Counted from the first letter of the stretch, positions 47,501-60,560 are shown. The stretch: 64,000 nucleotides of DNA from Acorus gramineus (GCA_030737835.1 CM060852.1:23565185-23629184), one strand, 5' to 3'. Numbers and translations: made by a program. Notes: a model not told the origin generated them from the letters alone.

Positions 47501-47878
47501 GATCTGGAGGAAGAGCTCCCCGAGGGACTTCATTAGTAGCGGAGTAGCGCAACGTCCCGCGAGTATCAGAGGCTATCAGCATCCCCTTGTGATTGCATGT
47601 ATTTATTTCGTGCTTGGGCACGCGTCTGTGTATTATTGGACGTCTTTGTATATATTGGCTCTCACAGGACAGTTGATTATGTATCGAGTCTGTAATATGT
47701 TTTGGATTACAGATTCAGTCTTTTAGCTTCCGCTGTTGGTGTATATATCATGTCAGCCCTGCTTTTGTTGTCTTTGTGTCATTTCAGCTGTTGTGTGAGT
47801 ATATTATTGAACTCCTGTTTACTGATATCATATATACACTTGTCGCGTCCCGGGGTCGGCCGGCCCTGGGACGTGACA
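44594..47878 (+). mobile_element. Solo LTR, 3.3 kb, second family member (fossil)
   Basis: The ends match the copy at 16630: TGTTATATATGTGTCAC at the start and GGACGTGACA at the end, flanked by the 5-bp target duplication CTGAC. It shares the conserved 5' block, the CT-rich leader, a GC-rich core (about 45410-46200, ending in a run of about 22 G), the CTTGACGGATGGTCGCGCGA block, the GGGTGAGGGTGAGGG minisatellite and the 3' block. No internal retroviral genes and no second LTR are seen. Confidence 0.85.
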
Positions 47879-47883
47879 CTGAC

Positions 47884-48514
47884 GATCAGAATCACGTGAA
47901 ACAATCAAATTGTCCAACGCATGTTGGACCTAATCCAGTCCATAAAAAACTAGGTCAGTTTAGATATCAGTTTAGGTAGATTCTATATTTAAAAAGTTAA
48001 AAATTAAATTGAATTCAAACTTGTAACCCCAACTTTACAATATAAGTGAAAATAGCAAGATCTCGAGTGAAAACATTAAATTGTTTTCAACAATTTGAAC
48101 CAGGAACTCTCTCAAGATTGGGATCCTTAACTTTCGATTAGTGGTAGTTTTCAAGGTGGAGCAAAGCGGCCGCAACGTAAAGTCGGTAAACGTTATGCAC
48201 GGCTATGTATAATATCTTGCGCCATCAATGAAGACGGCCTGATCGGTGGGTCTTTTGTAGATGTAATGGTGATCCGCAGATCTTATGTGCTTTTCTGGTC
48301 GGACAAGATCCAGCGATCAGACGGTATGGATGGTTGGGTTTCTGCTCATCAACTGTTTGATCTTTTGCGCGGCAGAAAAAACACATTTTGTGCTCTCTCT
48401 GTCTCTCTCAAAAGCTCGCTCTTCTTCGGGCATTCAAGAAATCAAGAATCAGAGGACAATTTTGCGAGGAGAAGAGAAGTTGGGTCTCTCATTGAAGCTT
48501 AGGAGAAGTCACAA
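47884..48514 (+). promoter_or_regulatory. Right arm of repeat, then upstream region of the coiled-coil gene
   Basis: 47884-47945 is the complementary arm mentioned at 43895. 48150-48514 is richer in GC, with CTCTCTGTCTCTCTC near 48395-48410 and a weak TATA-like GTATAATAT at 48209, and ends in the start codon of the next gene. The transcription start is not fixed. Confidence 0.35.
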
Positions 48515-51379
48515 ATGGGGAAGAAGAAGCCTAAGTCACGACGGAAGAAACCTCCCAGGTATGCCACGATTTCACAAAACCAAAATCTCAATCACAAAAA
48601 TATCAAAGATACCATCAAAAACCAATCTTTTTGTCTCTATGAAGTGACCCACTTGAAATTCTCAAATGGGTTCTCCTCAGATCCTCTGAAGTCTGAAGAA
48701 GCTATGAATTCACTGAACTGATAAGATCTCCCTCTCTTTTTTCATCCTTTGTTTCTCTGTTCCTCTTTCTGATGCTATGTTTATTGCTTTCTTTCTTTCT
48801 TTCTTGCAATATTGAATTTAGATGAAAAAAATGAAACAAACCTATTATAGGTTTCTATTTTATGATGTGTTAATTCAGCTATGTTTCCTTTTTTTTTAAA
48901 GAAAACTCAATTGAAATGAAAACTTTGATGCTCTGATGTTTAATATGTCATTCAAATTGGTTGACGACAAAAGAACAGAGAGAGATTACCCAGCACCCGC
49001 ATGGTGTGTTATTTTGTTCTGGTGTTTGAAAAGGTGAATATGTTCATATTGTGTCGTTATGCACGTTTGTTTGGTAACTTGGATTCATCTATCTGATTGG
49101 ATAGATCATGGGGTGGGTGTTGTTTTAAACTAATTGGAATATTTTTTTTAAAAAAAATTGGGTCTATCTGATTAGATCACAATACTATATAATATAGCAA
49201 CCCAAGATGTCCTTCATTGAATACCAATCAAACTAGCCATAAATCCCCAATGCTCCATATTGCATCTTCTCTGGATGGTTTTATGCTTTATGTTCATTTT
49301 AGATCATGCCTAAATCGTTGCATTTACATGTCTCTGACATCTAGGCATACCATCTTTGAGGGTGAATTTAAAAACGTATGTCGAGCAGGAGATGAGTCAC
49401 CATCCAATGCGCAAAATGATTCTCTAGAAGAGCAGAATGGATTGTGTCTCACACAATCCAGGCACGACTCGTCCGAGTCTGAAGGAAATAGTGAGGAAGA
49501 ACAGGAGATGGATTCTATAAACAGTGACAGCTACGTCTATGAGAATCTTCTGAAGATGGCTGAAGTGCTCCTGGAGGGAAAACTGTACACTACAACTGAG
49601 CCTATAAGAGAGGTGAACATTCTTGTCGATGATGAATCAACTGATGACGTGTGTATCTCAATCAACCAAGTTCTAGATCTCACACGTGCTCTATCAGAAA
49701 AAAATCGGGCAGGTGAGGCAGCATTACTTGAGCATAAGAAAGAGATAAGAAGATTAAAAAATATCAACAAGCAAGATTCCAAGGCGCTGAAGCTCATTCG
49801 TGATTCTAAGGAATCACTAGACAATCGAAATTTAGAGTTGGAGAGCAGATTATGGATTTTGGAAGAGGAAAAAGAAAAGTTGATTGCCGAAGCCAAGGTG
49901 GTATCGGATCTGCGAGAGAAGAATCAGGCTTTGCAACAAGAGTCTGTTTCTGCAACCCAACGGATCCAAAATCTAACCAATGAGTTGCAAACCATGTCAA
50001 AGCTAAGGGAAGATCAGGAGGACGCAAGGAAATGGGAGAACATAGAATGTAAGAATGAAAAAGATAAACTGAATCAAAGACTGAGGGGCCTAGAAAAACA
50101 GAAGGAAGAACTGGAGTGTGTTAAAGTAGAGACAAATTTGAAGATTGAGCAGTTGAGCATTGATAACCAACAGATGAAAGAAGAGATCTCAAGACTAGAA
50201 CGGAGTTTGGAAGTGGAAAACGAAAAGTTGATCGCTGAAGCCAAGGTGGTATCAGATCTGCGAGAGAAGAATCAGGCTTTGCAAAAAGAGTCTGATTCTG
50301 CAGCCCAACCGGGCAAAAATCTAACCAATGGGTTGCAAACCATGACGAAGCTAAAGGAAGAGAACTCAAGGAAATGCGAGAATGTGGAATGTATGAATGA
50401 AAAAGATAAACTGAATCAGAGGCTGAGGGACCTAGAAAAACAGAAGAAAGAACTGGAATGTGAAAAAGTAGAGGCAAAGTCGAAGATTGAGCAGTTGATC
50501 ATTGATAACCAACAGATGAAAGAAGATATCTCGAGACTGAAATGGAGTTTGGAAGAGGAAAAAGAAAAGTTGATCGCTGAAGCCAAGGTGGTATCAGGTC
50601 TGCAAGAGGAGATTCAAGCTTTGCAACCAAACTTTGATTCTGCAACCAGACAGATCCGAAATTTAACCAACAAGTTGGGAACCATGTTGAAGCTAAAGAG
50701 GGATCAGGAGGACTCAAAGAAGCACGAGAATGTGGAACATAATAATGAAAAAGAAAAACTGAATCAGAGGCTATGGGGCCTAGAAAAGCAGAAGGAAGAA
50801 CTGGAGTTGGAAAAAGTAGAGGCAATGTCAAAGATTGAGCAGTTGAGCATTGATAACCAACAGATGAAAGAAGAGATCTCGAGACTGGAACAGAGTCATC
50901 AAGCTTCAAATATAGAAGAAACTGAAGGATTACTGAATAAACTGGCTGTCACAATACTAGTAGATGAGGAAATCTCTGAAAAACTGAAGAAGGCAGAGGA
51001 AGAATTGGATGACCTGAAACGGGACATGAAACTGAAGGGTGAAGAGATAGACAAGCTGAGGTGCGAGAAGGTTGCTGCCTTGAGTAATGAGATTCAGCAA
51101 ATAACAAAGGAGCTACAGGTCACTAATGAAGGCCTGAAACAGGTTGTGCAGTCGAAAGACGCTAAGATAGAGGAGCTCAAGGTCAAGGCTCAGGAATATT
51201 TGAATAATGAGCGATTGCGGATGTCTCACGTTGTAGGAATGCTGGAGGGTAAGGTATTTACATTGATGAACAATATGAGTTCCATTCACAATCAGTGGTC
51301 AGCATGCCTGGCGGAACTTCAAGGCACAAGGCAGAATTTCGCTACTCCTAGGGCGATCTATTTTGAACCTCTTAATTGA
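48515..51379 (+). CDS. Long coiled-coil protein with three internal repeats (two exons)
   Basis: Function not established; its look is that of the plant myosin-heavy-chain-related or COP1-interactive-protein-like coiled-coil group, but no NAB actin-binding domain is present. I propose exon 1 at 48515-48558 (MGKKKPKSRRKKPP, basic) joined to exon 2 at 49345-51379. Donor AG/GTATGC and acceptor CATCTAG/GCATAC keep the frame, giving about 692 residues. An in-frame ATG at 49217 within the intron is the alternative start. After an acidic stretch (SEGNSEEEQEMD) nearly the whole protein is heptad-rich. Three direct repeats start at EEEKEKLIAEAKVVS (49862), EVENEKLIAEAKVVS (50210) and EEEKEKLIAEAKVVS (50552), with steps of 348 and 342 bases (116 and 114 codons). 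The C-terminal part (ERLRMSHVVGMLEGK) is not repeated. A poly(A) signal AATAAA is at about 51523. Confidence 0.85.
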
Positions 51380-52050
51380 CCTATTAATCTCATTCTTTCA
51401 TTCTTTTTCTTTTTTTTCGTGGATCCCTTCCCCCCACTTTGTAATCAGGGTACTGATGATGATAATATGGACATACTTGTAAACATGTATTGCTTTCTAC
51501 AGTTTTTTCTGGTTCATCCTATAATAAAAGTTGTACGTGTTTCCTTAGAAGGACATCATCCACATTGTGTTGTTGCGGTGTAAATTGACCATGCAACCTT
51601 CACAGAGAGAAAGAGAAACAAAGAAATTTCGGACCATCCTCCTAGTTACTTCCTTGAATATTCATGATTAGAATAATTCAGTGATAACCTTTTTCTTTTT
51701 TTCTTAAAGCTAACTTCGTGGCCGGGGATGGGTCCACTTAATTAGTTCAAATCAGTCTTAATCTTTAAGTGATTATATTTCAGCTTATAGTAATTATATA
51801 ATTGCTGAATGTTGGATTGTTATTTGGAAGAATGGTAACCTTATCTAGGTAACAATAAAAAGTAGGCATGTTAATAGATCAGATATGGATTAAATACCTT
51901 TATCCATATCTTATGATAAATTGTTCGGTTATAGATATTAATATTCTTATTTGGATCTCATCTATGATGTGTTGCAGATGAGAGCATGGGGAGAAAATTT
52001 GAACACAGGCTCTCATGTGTCTGGGAACTTCCTGTAGTTTTATGGACCTC
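51380..52050. other. 3' flank and intergenic DNA
   Basis: 3' UTR of the coiled-coil gene for the first ~200 bases, then no recognised feature. Confidence 0.5.
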
Positions 52051-52173
52051 TTTTTTTTTTTTTTTATATTGGAGACTAACAAACAGGTGGATAAGTCAGC
52101 ACCAAGACTTGAATCTAAGACCTACTCTTAACACATATAAACCCTGAATCGTTGTGCTATGACCACTTGGGAA
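52051..52173 (-). mobile_element. tRNA-derived SINE, copy 2 (shortened)
   Basis: Same family as 7361 and 63633, minus orientation, with the A tail seen as T at 52051-52065. About 80-90 bp of the body near the tail are missing compared with the 63633 copy. GGACC on both sides suggests a target duplication. Confidence 0.7.
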
Positions 52174-52794
52174 TTGGACCCTTTTGCTCAAAACCAGTAA
52201 ATATTATTGAATTGATTCCATTGGTCTGCTTTTTTTTTTCTCGACTAATGGGGCCCAATCTGAGTTGGATCAATGAACTCCTCTGCTTCATATTGTCAAC
52301 CATGGATATATTTAAATGGATAAATTGATCGGTCCAAAAAAAAAAAGAAAAAAAAAAGCACCAACCAAAAAAGTTTCTCACAGAGTAGTAATTTCTTCAA
52401 GGATTGGAAAGAGCACCCACCCAACAAACTGAAGTTATTCTCTCGGGACTGTTATATCCATTACAAGCCTCACAAAATCATATAGGTCATTTTCTTGATT
52501 AATTGTCGAACTCTCTTTTATATTTTTTATCACTTTCTAGTAAACTATGTCCAATTGATTTTATTGAATTCTGCATTTATATGGTGTTAAGGTGACTAAG
52601 ACTCAAAACACTATATATTATGCCTCTTCCTAAAAAAAAAATAAAAAAATGATATATTATGCCTCAGTTCTCTATAAAAGAGTCGTTTTTTACTTTGTTT
52701 TTCCACAAATATGAGATTATTGTGAACATATATAACGATAGGTTTGAATTGGATCATATGATTATTATTTCTACTTTACCATAACCATGGAATC
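52174..52794. other. Intergenic, nothing recognised
   Basis: AT-rich sequence with A tracts at 52335-52360. No gene is supported. Confidence 0.4.
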
Positions 52795-53324
52795 TGTTGG
52801 GAATGGTGGTCCATCCCATGAGAAGGTGGCCTTGGTACTTGGTGCTTGCACTTAGTTCTTGGTGCATGTATTCACTACCTTGGAAACACATGGTTGTCTC
52901 TTGGAACCATGTATGAACTTATTGGTGTGGTCTCCTATGTCTTGGTAGATAAAAGGGTTACCCCTTCTCAATGCATAGGAAGTGGTGTTCATTAAGTTGT
53001 TGGTGGAACACTAAGTGGCACATCCTCTCTGTGTAAAGGAGGGAGATGGGAGTGGAAAACTCAATCAAATCCAATCCAATCCAAGAAAAGAAGAAAATAG
53101 AGAGAGAGAGTTTCTACTTGTAAATCCACTACATAGTTGTGAGTGAGGTGTTCTCTTGAGAGTGTTTCCTCTAGAGAGTTCTAGAGAGATATTGTAATCC
53201 CATATTCTATAGTGGAAGTTTTCGGAGTTTGGCCCGTGGTTTTTTCCCTTTCATCTTGAAAGAGTTTTCCACGTAAATTTGTATGTTTTTTTGTTCTTAT
53301 TTCTCAACACATCTTTTCCCAACA
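52795..53324 (+). repeat. 5' LTR of the Copia element
   Basis: 530 bp from TGTTGGGAATGGTGG to TTTTCCCAACA. It has short inverted ends TGTTGGGAA/TTCCCAACA. Confidence 0.95.
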
Positions 53325-56300
53325 AGTGGTATCAGAGCGAGGTTGCTAGACTTCTTGTGTTGAGATGGAGACATCCATCGGTGGCGTTCAGATGCCTAGC
53401 CTGAACGGAGAGAATTGGGTGATATGAAAGTTGAAGATGGAGGACCTTCTCTATTGCAGAGATCTCTATGCACCGTTACAAGGTGATACCGCCAAGCTGA
53501 CAACCATGACGCCGGAGGATTGGAAGACGCTCGATTGGAAGGCCATCAACACCATTCGATAGTGGGTGGACGACTCCGTGTTCCATCACTTTGGCAAAAA
53601 GTCTATGGGAGAAACTTTAAGATCTCTACGAGAGGAAAACCGCTGGCAACAAATCTTTCTTGATTCGAAAGCTTGTCAGTCTCAAGTTCAAGGAAGGTAA
53701 CTCCATATCTGAGCATCTTAATGAAGTTCAAAGCATTGTTAATCAGCTTGCAGCCATGAAGATGGTGTTGGACGATGAACTTCAAGCACTCCTCTTGCTT
53801 AGCTCATTGCCGGATAGTTGGGAGACCTTGGTGGTGTCTCTCAGTAACTCTGCGCCTGACGGAGTTGTGTCCATGAGCCAAGTCACAAGCAGCCTCTTGG
53901 ATGAAGAAATCCGGAGAAAGTCTTCCGACTCTTCCCATTCTCATGCTCTTGTCACCGAGCATAGGGGGAGGAGTAAAACTCGACATCCCCACCATCATGA
54001 CAAGTCAAAAGGAAGGTCGAAAGCCAGAAAGGAGATTTCTTGCTATCACTATGGCAAGAGTGGACACATGACGCGTGAATGTCACAAGCTCAAGCAGGAG
54101 AACAAGCAAGGAAGGCCCGATGAGAAAATAGAGAACAAAGATAGTGCAGCTGTCGCCACAGACAATGAGATTGTTCTTTTCTCGGCGTGTGAAGAAGAAT
54201 GTTCAAATCTCGCATGCCAAGACTCAGAATGGGTGATTGATTCCGGCGCCTCGTATCATGCTACTCCTCAGAAGGACTACTTCACTTTGCTTTGTGAAGG
54301 TAACCTTGGTACAGTAGAAATGGATAACAAAAATTCTTCTCAAATTCTTGGCATTGGAGATATTTTTGTTACTACTAATCTTGGAACAAAGATGGTTCTA
54401 AAGGATGTCAGATTTATGCCCGATCTCCGTCTTAATCTTCTCTCCATGGGCAAGCTTGATGAAGAAGGGTGTACAAGCAGCTTTGGTAAAGGATGTTGGA
54501 AGCTTACCAAAGGGGCACTTGTGTTGGCGAAAGGGAAAAAGTGCTGCACTCTCTACAAAACCCAGTTGCACTTGGAGAATGGTGGAATCAGCACAGTGGA
54601 GGGTACCTCTATGGATTTGTGGCACAAGCGTCTTGGCCACATGAGCAAGAAAGGACTACAAACTCTCGCAAGGAAACAACTACTTCCATCCATGCAAGGT
54701 ACAAATGTATCCCATTGTGATAATTGTTTGATTGGAAAACAACATCGGGTAGCTTTTGTTAAGAATGCTAACAAAAATAAAACTGAAATATTGGACTTGG
54801 TTTATTCCGATGTGTGTGGACCTATTAATGTGAAAACTCTGGGTGGTGCTTCTTACTTTGTAATCATCATAGATGATGCATTTAGAAAGGTGTGGGTGTA
54901 CATGCTAAAATCCAAAGATCAAGTCTTTGAAGTCTTTCAAGAGTTTCATGCCAAAGTTGAAAGAGAAACTGGAAAGCTCTTGAACTGTATTCACATGGAC
55001 AGTGGTGGTGAGTATACTTCAAAGAAATTTGAAGAATATTGTTCTAAACATGGCATAAGACACCAAAGGTCCGTACCACACACACCCCAACACAATGGAG
55101 TTGCTGAAAGGATGAACCACACAATTGTGGAGAGGATTAGGAGTATGCTTTCCTTGGCAAATTTGCCTAAAACTTTTTGGGGAGAAGCAATGCGTACTGC
55201 ATGCTACTTAATAAATTTGTCCCCCTCTGTCCCTTTGGATGGGGACGTTCCTGAAAATGTTTGGAGTGGGAAAGATGTCTCCTACTCTCATTTGCGCGTA
55301 TTCGAGTGCAAGGCATTTGTGCATGTGCCTAAGGAGCAAAGGACAAAACTTGATGACAAAGCCATTCCATGCATCTTCCTGGGCTATGGAAATGATGAAT
55401 TTGGGTATAGGTTGTGGGATCCAAAAAATAAAAGGTTGTAAGGAGTAGGGATGTTGTCTTTTGTGAAGATAAAACTCTTAGTGATTTTGAAAAAGAAGAG
55501 TCACCAAAAGCACGTGTCATCTCAGATTTGATTCCCACACCCATTATTACGCCTTCTCCTTTGCCACAGAATGTTGATGTGCATGAAGATGATGAAATTG
55601 CAGGTTCACCGATTTCTAGTAAGGGGGAGCAAGAACATGTGGAGGCTCCACATATGGATGAACCCCAAGTACCTCAGTTGAGACGGTCAGAAAGATGTCG
55701 ACAACCCTCAACTAGATATCCTACTTCAGATTACACTATGGTGACAGATGCAGGTGAATCAGAAACTTTCCATGAAGCACAAGTTCATGAGCACAAGGAC
55801 AAGTGGAAGAAAGCTATGCAAGAGGAGATTAACTCCTTGCATAAGAACCACACGTATGAGCTAGTGGAGATGCCAAAGAACTGAAAAGCCTTGAAGAACA
55901 AGTGGGTGTTCAAAATCAAGAATGAAGGAAATGACCATGTCAAGTACAAAGCTTGCCTCATGGTGAAAGATTTGCGACAGAAACAAGGAATTGACTATGA
56001 AGAAATTTTTTCTCCTGTTGTGAAAATGTCTTCTATTCGGGTTATCCTTGGTCTTGTTGCTTCTTTAGACCTTGAAGTTGAACAACTAGATGTGAAGACG
56101 GCATTCCTCCGTGCTGACCGGCTTGGAATTCTACATCTTGAACTTCTCGAGTACACGCTCAATGTATCGTCCCTATGACAGCCATAGTTTCTTTTTCTTC
56201 CTATCACGAGATATCTTCATTCCCAATATATGTTGTGCTGGACCTAAGTCCTTCATGTCAAAGGACTTGCTCAACTCCTTCTTCAGTTTGTCAATCCTGC

Positions 56301-57182
56301 ATTTATTCTTTCCAACAACAAGCATGTCATCAACATATAAAGAGAGATTAACAAAACCATCATCAGAAAACTTCTGGATATAAATACAATGATCTGCAGA
56401 TGTTTTCTTGTAACCATGGTCAAGTATAAAGGAATCAAACTTCTTGTACCACTGTCGCGGTGCCTGCTTGAGTCCGTACAAGCTCTTCTTTAACTTGCAA
56501 ACCAGGTGTTCTTTAGCAGTACTCTATGGTGTGTACAAGGCCTGACATCGCACATGTAGTTGGTGTTGTCAGCAGATTTCTTGCCAATTCTAGCAAAGAA
56601 CATTGGGAAGCCGTAAAATGGATTTTGAGATATCTCAGGAGAACCTCAAAATATTCTTTATGTTTTGAAGGTGATATGCCTATTTTGCAAGGCTATACTG
56701 ATTTTGACATGGCAGGTGACATGGACAAGAGGAAGTCCACATCAGGATATTTGTTTACCTTTGTAGGGGGAGCCGTGTCATGGCAATCTAAACTGTAAAA
56801 GGTCGTTGCCCTATCCACTACAGAAGCTGAGTACATAGTTGCTACTGATGCTAGCAAGTAGCTTTGTGGATGAAGAACTTCTTGAATGAACTATCTATCA
56901 CCCAAGAGAAGTTCATTCTTCACTGTGACAGTCACAGCGCCATCGACTTGAGTAAAAATGCCACTTATCACTCAAGGACAAAGCACATCGATGTTCGCTA
57001 TCATTGGATCCGAGATGTTTTGGAGAACCACCTTATGCACCTCTCAAAGATTGATACAAGCCAAAATCTGTCTGATATGATGACGAAGTCTCTACCGAAA
57101 GAGAAGCATAATCTTTGCAGAAGCTTAGCGGGCATGACTACAGCTTGAAGATCGCCCTCTTCATGTGGATGGAGGGGGAGAT

Positions 57183-57709
57183 TGATGGGAATAGTGATCC
57201 ATCCCATGAGAAGGTGGCCTTGGTACTTGGTGTTTGCACTTAGTTCTTGGTGCAGTATTCACTACCTTGGGAACACATGGTTGCCTCTTGAAACCATGTA
57301 TGAACTTATTGGTGTGGTCTCCTATGTCTTGGTAGATGAAAGGGTTGCCCCTTCTCAATGCATAGGAGGTGGTGTTCATTAAGTTGTTAGTGGAACACTA
57401 AGTGGCATATCCTCTCTATATAAAGGAGGGAGATGGGAGTGGAAAACTTAATCAAATCCAATCCAATCCAAGAGAAGAAGAAAGTAGAGAGAGAGTTCCT
57501 ACTTGTAAATCCACTACATAGTTGTGAGTGAGGTGTTCTCTTGAGAGTGTTTTCTCTAGAGAGTTCTAGAGAGATATTATAATCCCATTTTCTATAGTGG
57601 AAGTTTTCGGAGTTCGGCCCGTGGTTTTTTCCGTTTCATCTTGAAAGGGTTTTTCTGGTAAATTTTTGTGTTCTTTTGTTCTTCTTTCTTAACACATCTT
57701 TTCCCAACA
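57183..57709 (+). repeat. 3' LTR of the Copia element
   Basis: 527 bp, from TGATGGGAATAGTG directly after the polypurine tract to TTTTCCCAACA. It contains a TATATAAAGG box near 57417-57426. Confidence 0.95.
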
Positions 57710-58383
57710 AAATCAAATGCGATCGCACGTGCCGGCATGTGTGGTTGCACATGCTATGACTTTTTATGGATGAATAACATTAGATGTGACATTTTTTTTA
57801 GTGTGCTATTACACAATTTTATTTTTCAACCTCAATTCAATCCCATATGCGTCGATAAAAAATCATCGGAGTATATACTAACATTAACGAGGTATATGCT
57901 TCGATAGAAAATTTTCAGATTTTCTACAGATGCATCCATGCAATTCATTGGAGCATATGTTATTTTTTATAAAAGCATATACTTTATTAGATGAGATATA
58001 TTATTTTAAAAAATACAAAACATATGCAGACTGAAATTGGGGCTGGATAAGGGGTTGTACATAACATTATCTTTTTTTTTAATGTCTGTATTTTAATGGG
58101 TAAGTGTAATTTTTTTTTAAAGTGTGGGATGCGGATGGGGTTTCCATACAAGCTGAACATATCCTTTTGTAGGCGCTGTTACACTCAGCTTTTTTACAGT
58201 CCAAAATAGAGTCATATCTATTTCATTAGAAATTCAGTGAAGCATATACCTCGTTATACGATGTATATATTTCATTAAATATTTTCTTATGCTTAAAAAT
58301 GGGTACATTCAACTCGATATATACACTTTTTATTAAAACATACATCTCGTTATATGGTGTTTATACTATTTTTTAAAAAAGAA
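57710..58383. repeat. Repeat related to 6.05-6.35 kb
   Basis: Contains the same modules as 6054-6345 in opposite orientation (CATCCATGCAATTCATTGGA, ATAACATTATC, GGCGCTGTTACACTCAG at about 58172). A further related piece is at 61205-61250 (GACTCCATACAAACTGAACA against 58146). No gene is seen. Confidence 0.45.
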
Positions 58384-60560
58384 AAAAAATCCAAATAACC
58401 CCTATAAACTGCTTGAAATCCATTTTTAACCCTCTGACTTTTTCTAAAGTTCATATAACCCCCTGAAAACACATATTTAAATCCAAATAACCTCCTTGAG
58501 TTAAAATTTTGTTGGTAGATAATGAATGTTATTCTGTTTGGTTAACCTTGATTGAAAAGACAGTATGCGAAAAACCTAAAAATGCGAAAACCCTCTATAA
58601 ATGATACTTTTACCCCTCTGGATAGATTATAAAAACCTACCTGGAGAGGTAAAATCATTATTCATAGAGGATTTTTCTGTATTTTTAGTACATTGTGTCA
58701 CACCCCAGGGCGGCCGTCCCCGGGACGCGGCAAGGGTATATATGATATCAGCAGTCTATACAAGAGGTCAATAATATACTCAAACAATATCGACAATGAC
58801 AACACAGACAACAAAGAGGCTGACATGATATATACACAAATAGCGGAAGCTAAAAGACAGAATCTGTAATTCAAAGACATATTACAGACTCGATACATAA
58901 TCAATTGTCATGTGAGAGAATATATATACACGACATCCAAATATAATACAAACGCGTGCTCAAGCACGGAATACAATACATACAAGCAAAGGGGGGATGC
59001 TGAATGGCCTCTCACACGAAGAACGTGACGCTGCTCCGCTACTGCTGACGTGCCTCAGGGAGCTCCTCCTGCGGATCCGACTCAGATATCACTGGAGAAA
59101 AATATATGCGAGGGGTGAGCCACACGCTCAATGAATAGCACAACCCATGCAACACAATTCACATTAACCTCAAATCATTCATAGCCTCTAAGTGGCAACA
59201 ACTACACAAACCAGTGGGTCGCTCATCGCCAACCCACTACACCCTCACCCTCACCCTCAAACTGGTGACATGGTCTTATGGGACTGACTAGGCTGTTGAT
59301 CACCCTTGGTCCACCGATAGCCTCTCCTCCACACCGTAGCTCGCCTGGTCTACTCCCACAATCAGCACAGTCCGAAACCAAATCAGGAGGTGCCTACTGA
59401 TGGGAGCCCTGCGCGCTCTACTGCTCGCGCCCAGCGCGCCCGACAGCACGCCTACCCTGCCTGCGCTCACAGGCCCACGCGCACACGCAGGGGTGATCCC
59501 GTACGCACGCCCGAGCCGCCCCAAACCTCCAACAGCCCCCAACAGCCCCCTCCAACTCCCCAACAGCCATGCATACCCAAAAACACCTCCTAATCAAGCA
59601 TCTACACAAGAAAAGGAAGGAAAGAAAGCTCACCCAAGGGGAGGAAGGGAAGGGGAGGAGATCGGGTGCTCTTCGCGCACCGATTTGCCACCTCCAAGAC
59701 CACCACCACCATGATCCCCACTCAGCCCTAGCAAGGCTGAAAACTGAGGAGAAAAGGGACCATGAGAGGGGGTCACACATGAGGGAAATAAAAAATGAAA
59801 CCATGGAAGGATAGATCGGGTCCTTACCAAACTTTTCTCCTTCTAGGGTTTCTTCTTTTGAACACTCTAAGTAGGTTATAAAGAGGAAATAAAGAGAGGG
59901 GAGTGAGAGCTTGAGAGAGCTTTTGAGAGAGAAGATGAATAGGAGGGGCACTAGGTTTAGCTAGGTTTAGGTTAGGTTTAGGTGGGATTTGACCCTAGTC
60001 AACCCAACCACACTAAAAACCAAAACCATTTGACCAAGTCAAGGGTCAACTTTGACCAAGTCAAGTCTCCCAATGACTTTTCGCTCGGTCAAAACCCGGA
60101 TACGATTCAGAACTGTGAAATTCTGAAACGTTACCGGAATTCGATGAAATTTTCGTGAGTGGCTTGAAATGGCACCAGGACACATAATATGCAGTTAGAT
60201 TTTCAATCGGAGCTCTCAAACTCAGGGTGATAGCCAAAAGTCTGAAATTTTAGCGGTTCCGATCGAAAAAAAGAAAAAGTTGAAAAACTGCCAGAATGTT
60301 CCAATGGTTACTAGAAGGCTAAAAAGTGACACATATATAACACATTGTAAGGGCTTTATACTATGTTTTCAATATAGGTTAACTAGATAAAAAATTTATG
60401 GAATAATCTTAATCCGTCAATGAAAATTTAACTCAGGAGGCTATTTGGATTTATATATGTGTTTTCAGTGGGTTTTATGGACTTCAATTAAAGTCAAGGG
60501 TTATATGGATTTTGGCCAGTTTATAAGGAATTACATGGATTTTTTCCTTTTAAAAAATGA
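58384..60560. mobile_element. Foldback MITE split by a solo LTR
   Basis: The left arm 58384-58690 (ATCCAAATAACCCC, AAGTTCATATAACCCCC, GGTTAACCTTGATT) and the complementary right arm 60343-60558 form a long inverted repeat. Without the LTR it would be about 520 bp. The same element without insertion is at 62225-62745. The right flank TTTTAAAAA and the left flank TTTAAAAAA suggest a 9-bp AT-rich target. Confidence 0.65.
58696..60342 (-). mobile_element. Solo LTR, 1.65 kb, short family member (fossil)
   Basis: Minus-strand copy of the LTR family at 16630 and 44594. On the minus strand it runs from TGTTATATATGTGTCAC to GGGGTGTGACA. It is flanked by a perfect 5-bp CATTG at 58691-58695 and 60343-60347. 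It has the conserved outer blocks and one minisatellite unit but only about 150 bp of GC-rich core, so it is half the length of its relatives. Confidence 0.85.

Larger units (their letters stand above)
52795..57709 (+). mobile_element. Copia LTR retrotransposon, broken (fossil)
   Basis: A 4.9-kb element with two LTRs, a primer-binding site complementary to initiator Met tRNA at 53327-53338 (TGGTATCAGAGC) and a polypurine tract at about 57168-57182. The domain order is that of Ty1/copia: Gag with a CCHC-type knuckle region, protease (DSGASYHATP), integrase, then reverse transcriptase and RNase H, similar to the Tnt1/Tork lineage. The flanks are GAATC and AAATC, a near-perfect 5-bp target duplication. 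It is broken by several lesions and some rearrangement in the reverse-transcriptase part and cannot be active. The two LTRs differ by roughly 5% by eye, suggesting an age of some 1-4 million years under usual plant rates. Confidence 0.93.

Noticed and set aside
49537-50909. Minus-strand frames of 73-136 codons opposite the coiled-coil gene
   Set aside because: They are shadows of a repetitive Glu/Lys-rich coding strand, and their Ser/Leu/Phe-rich products repeat with the same period.
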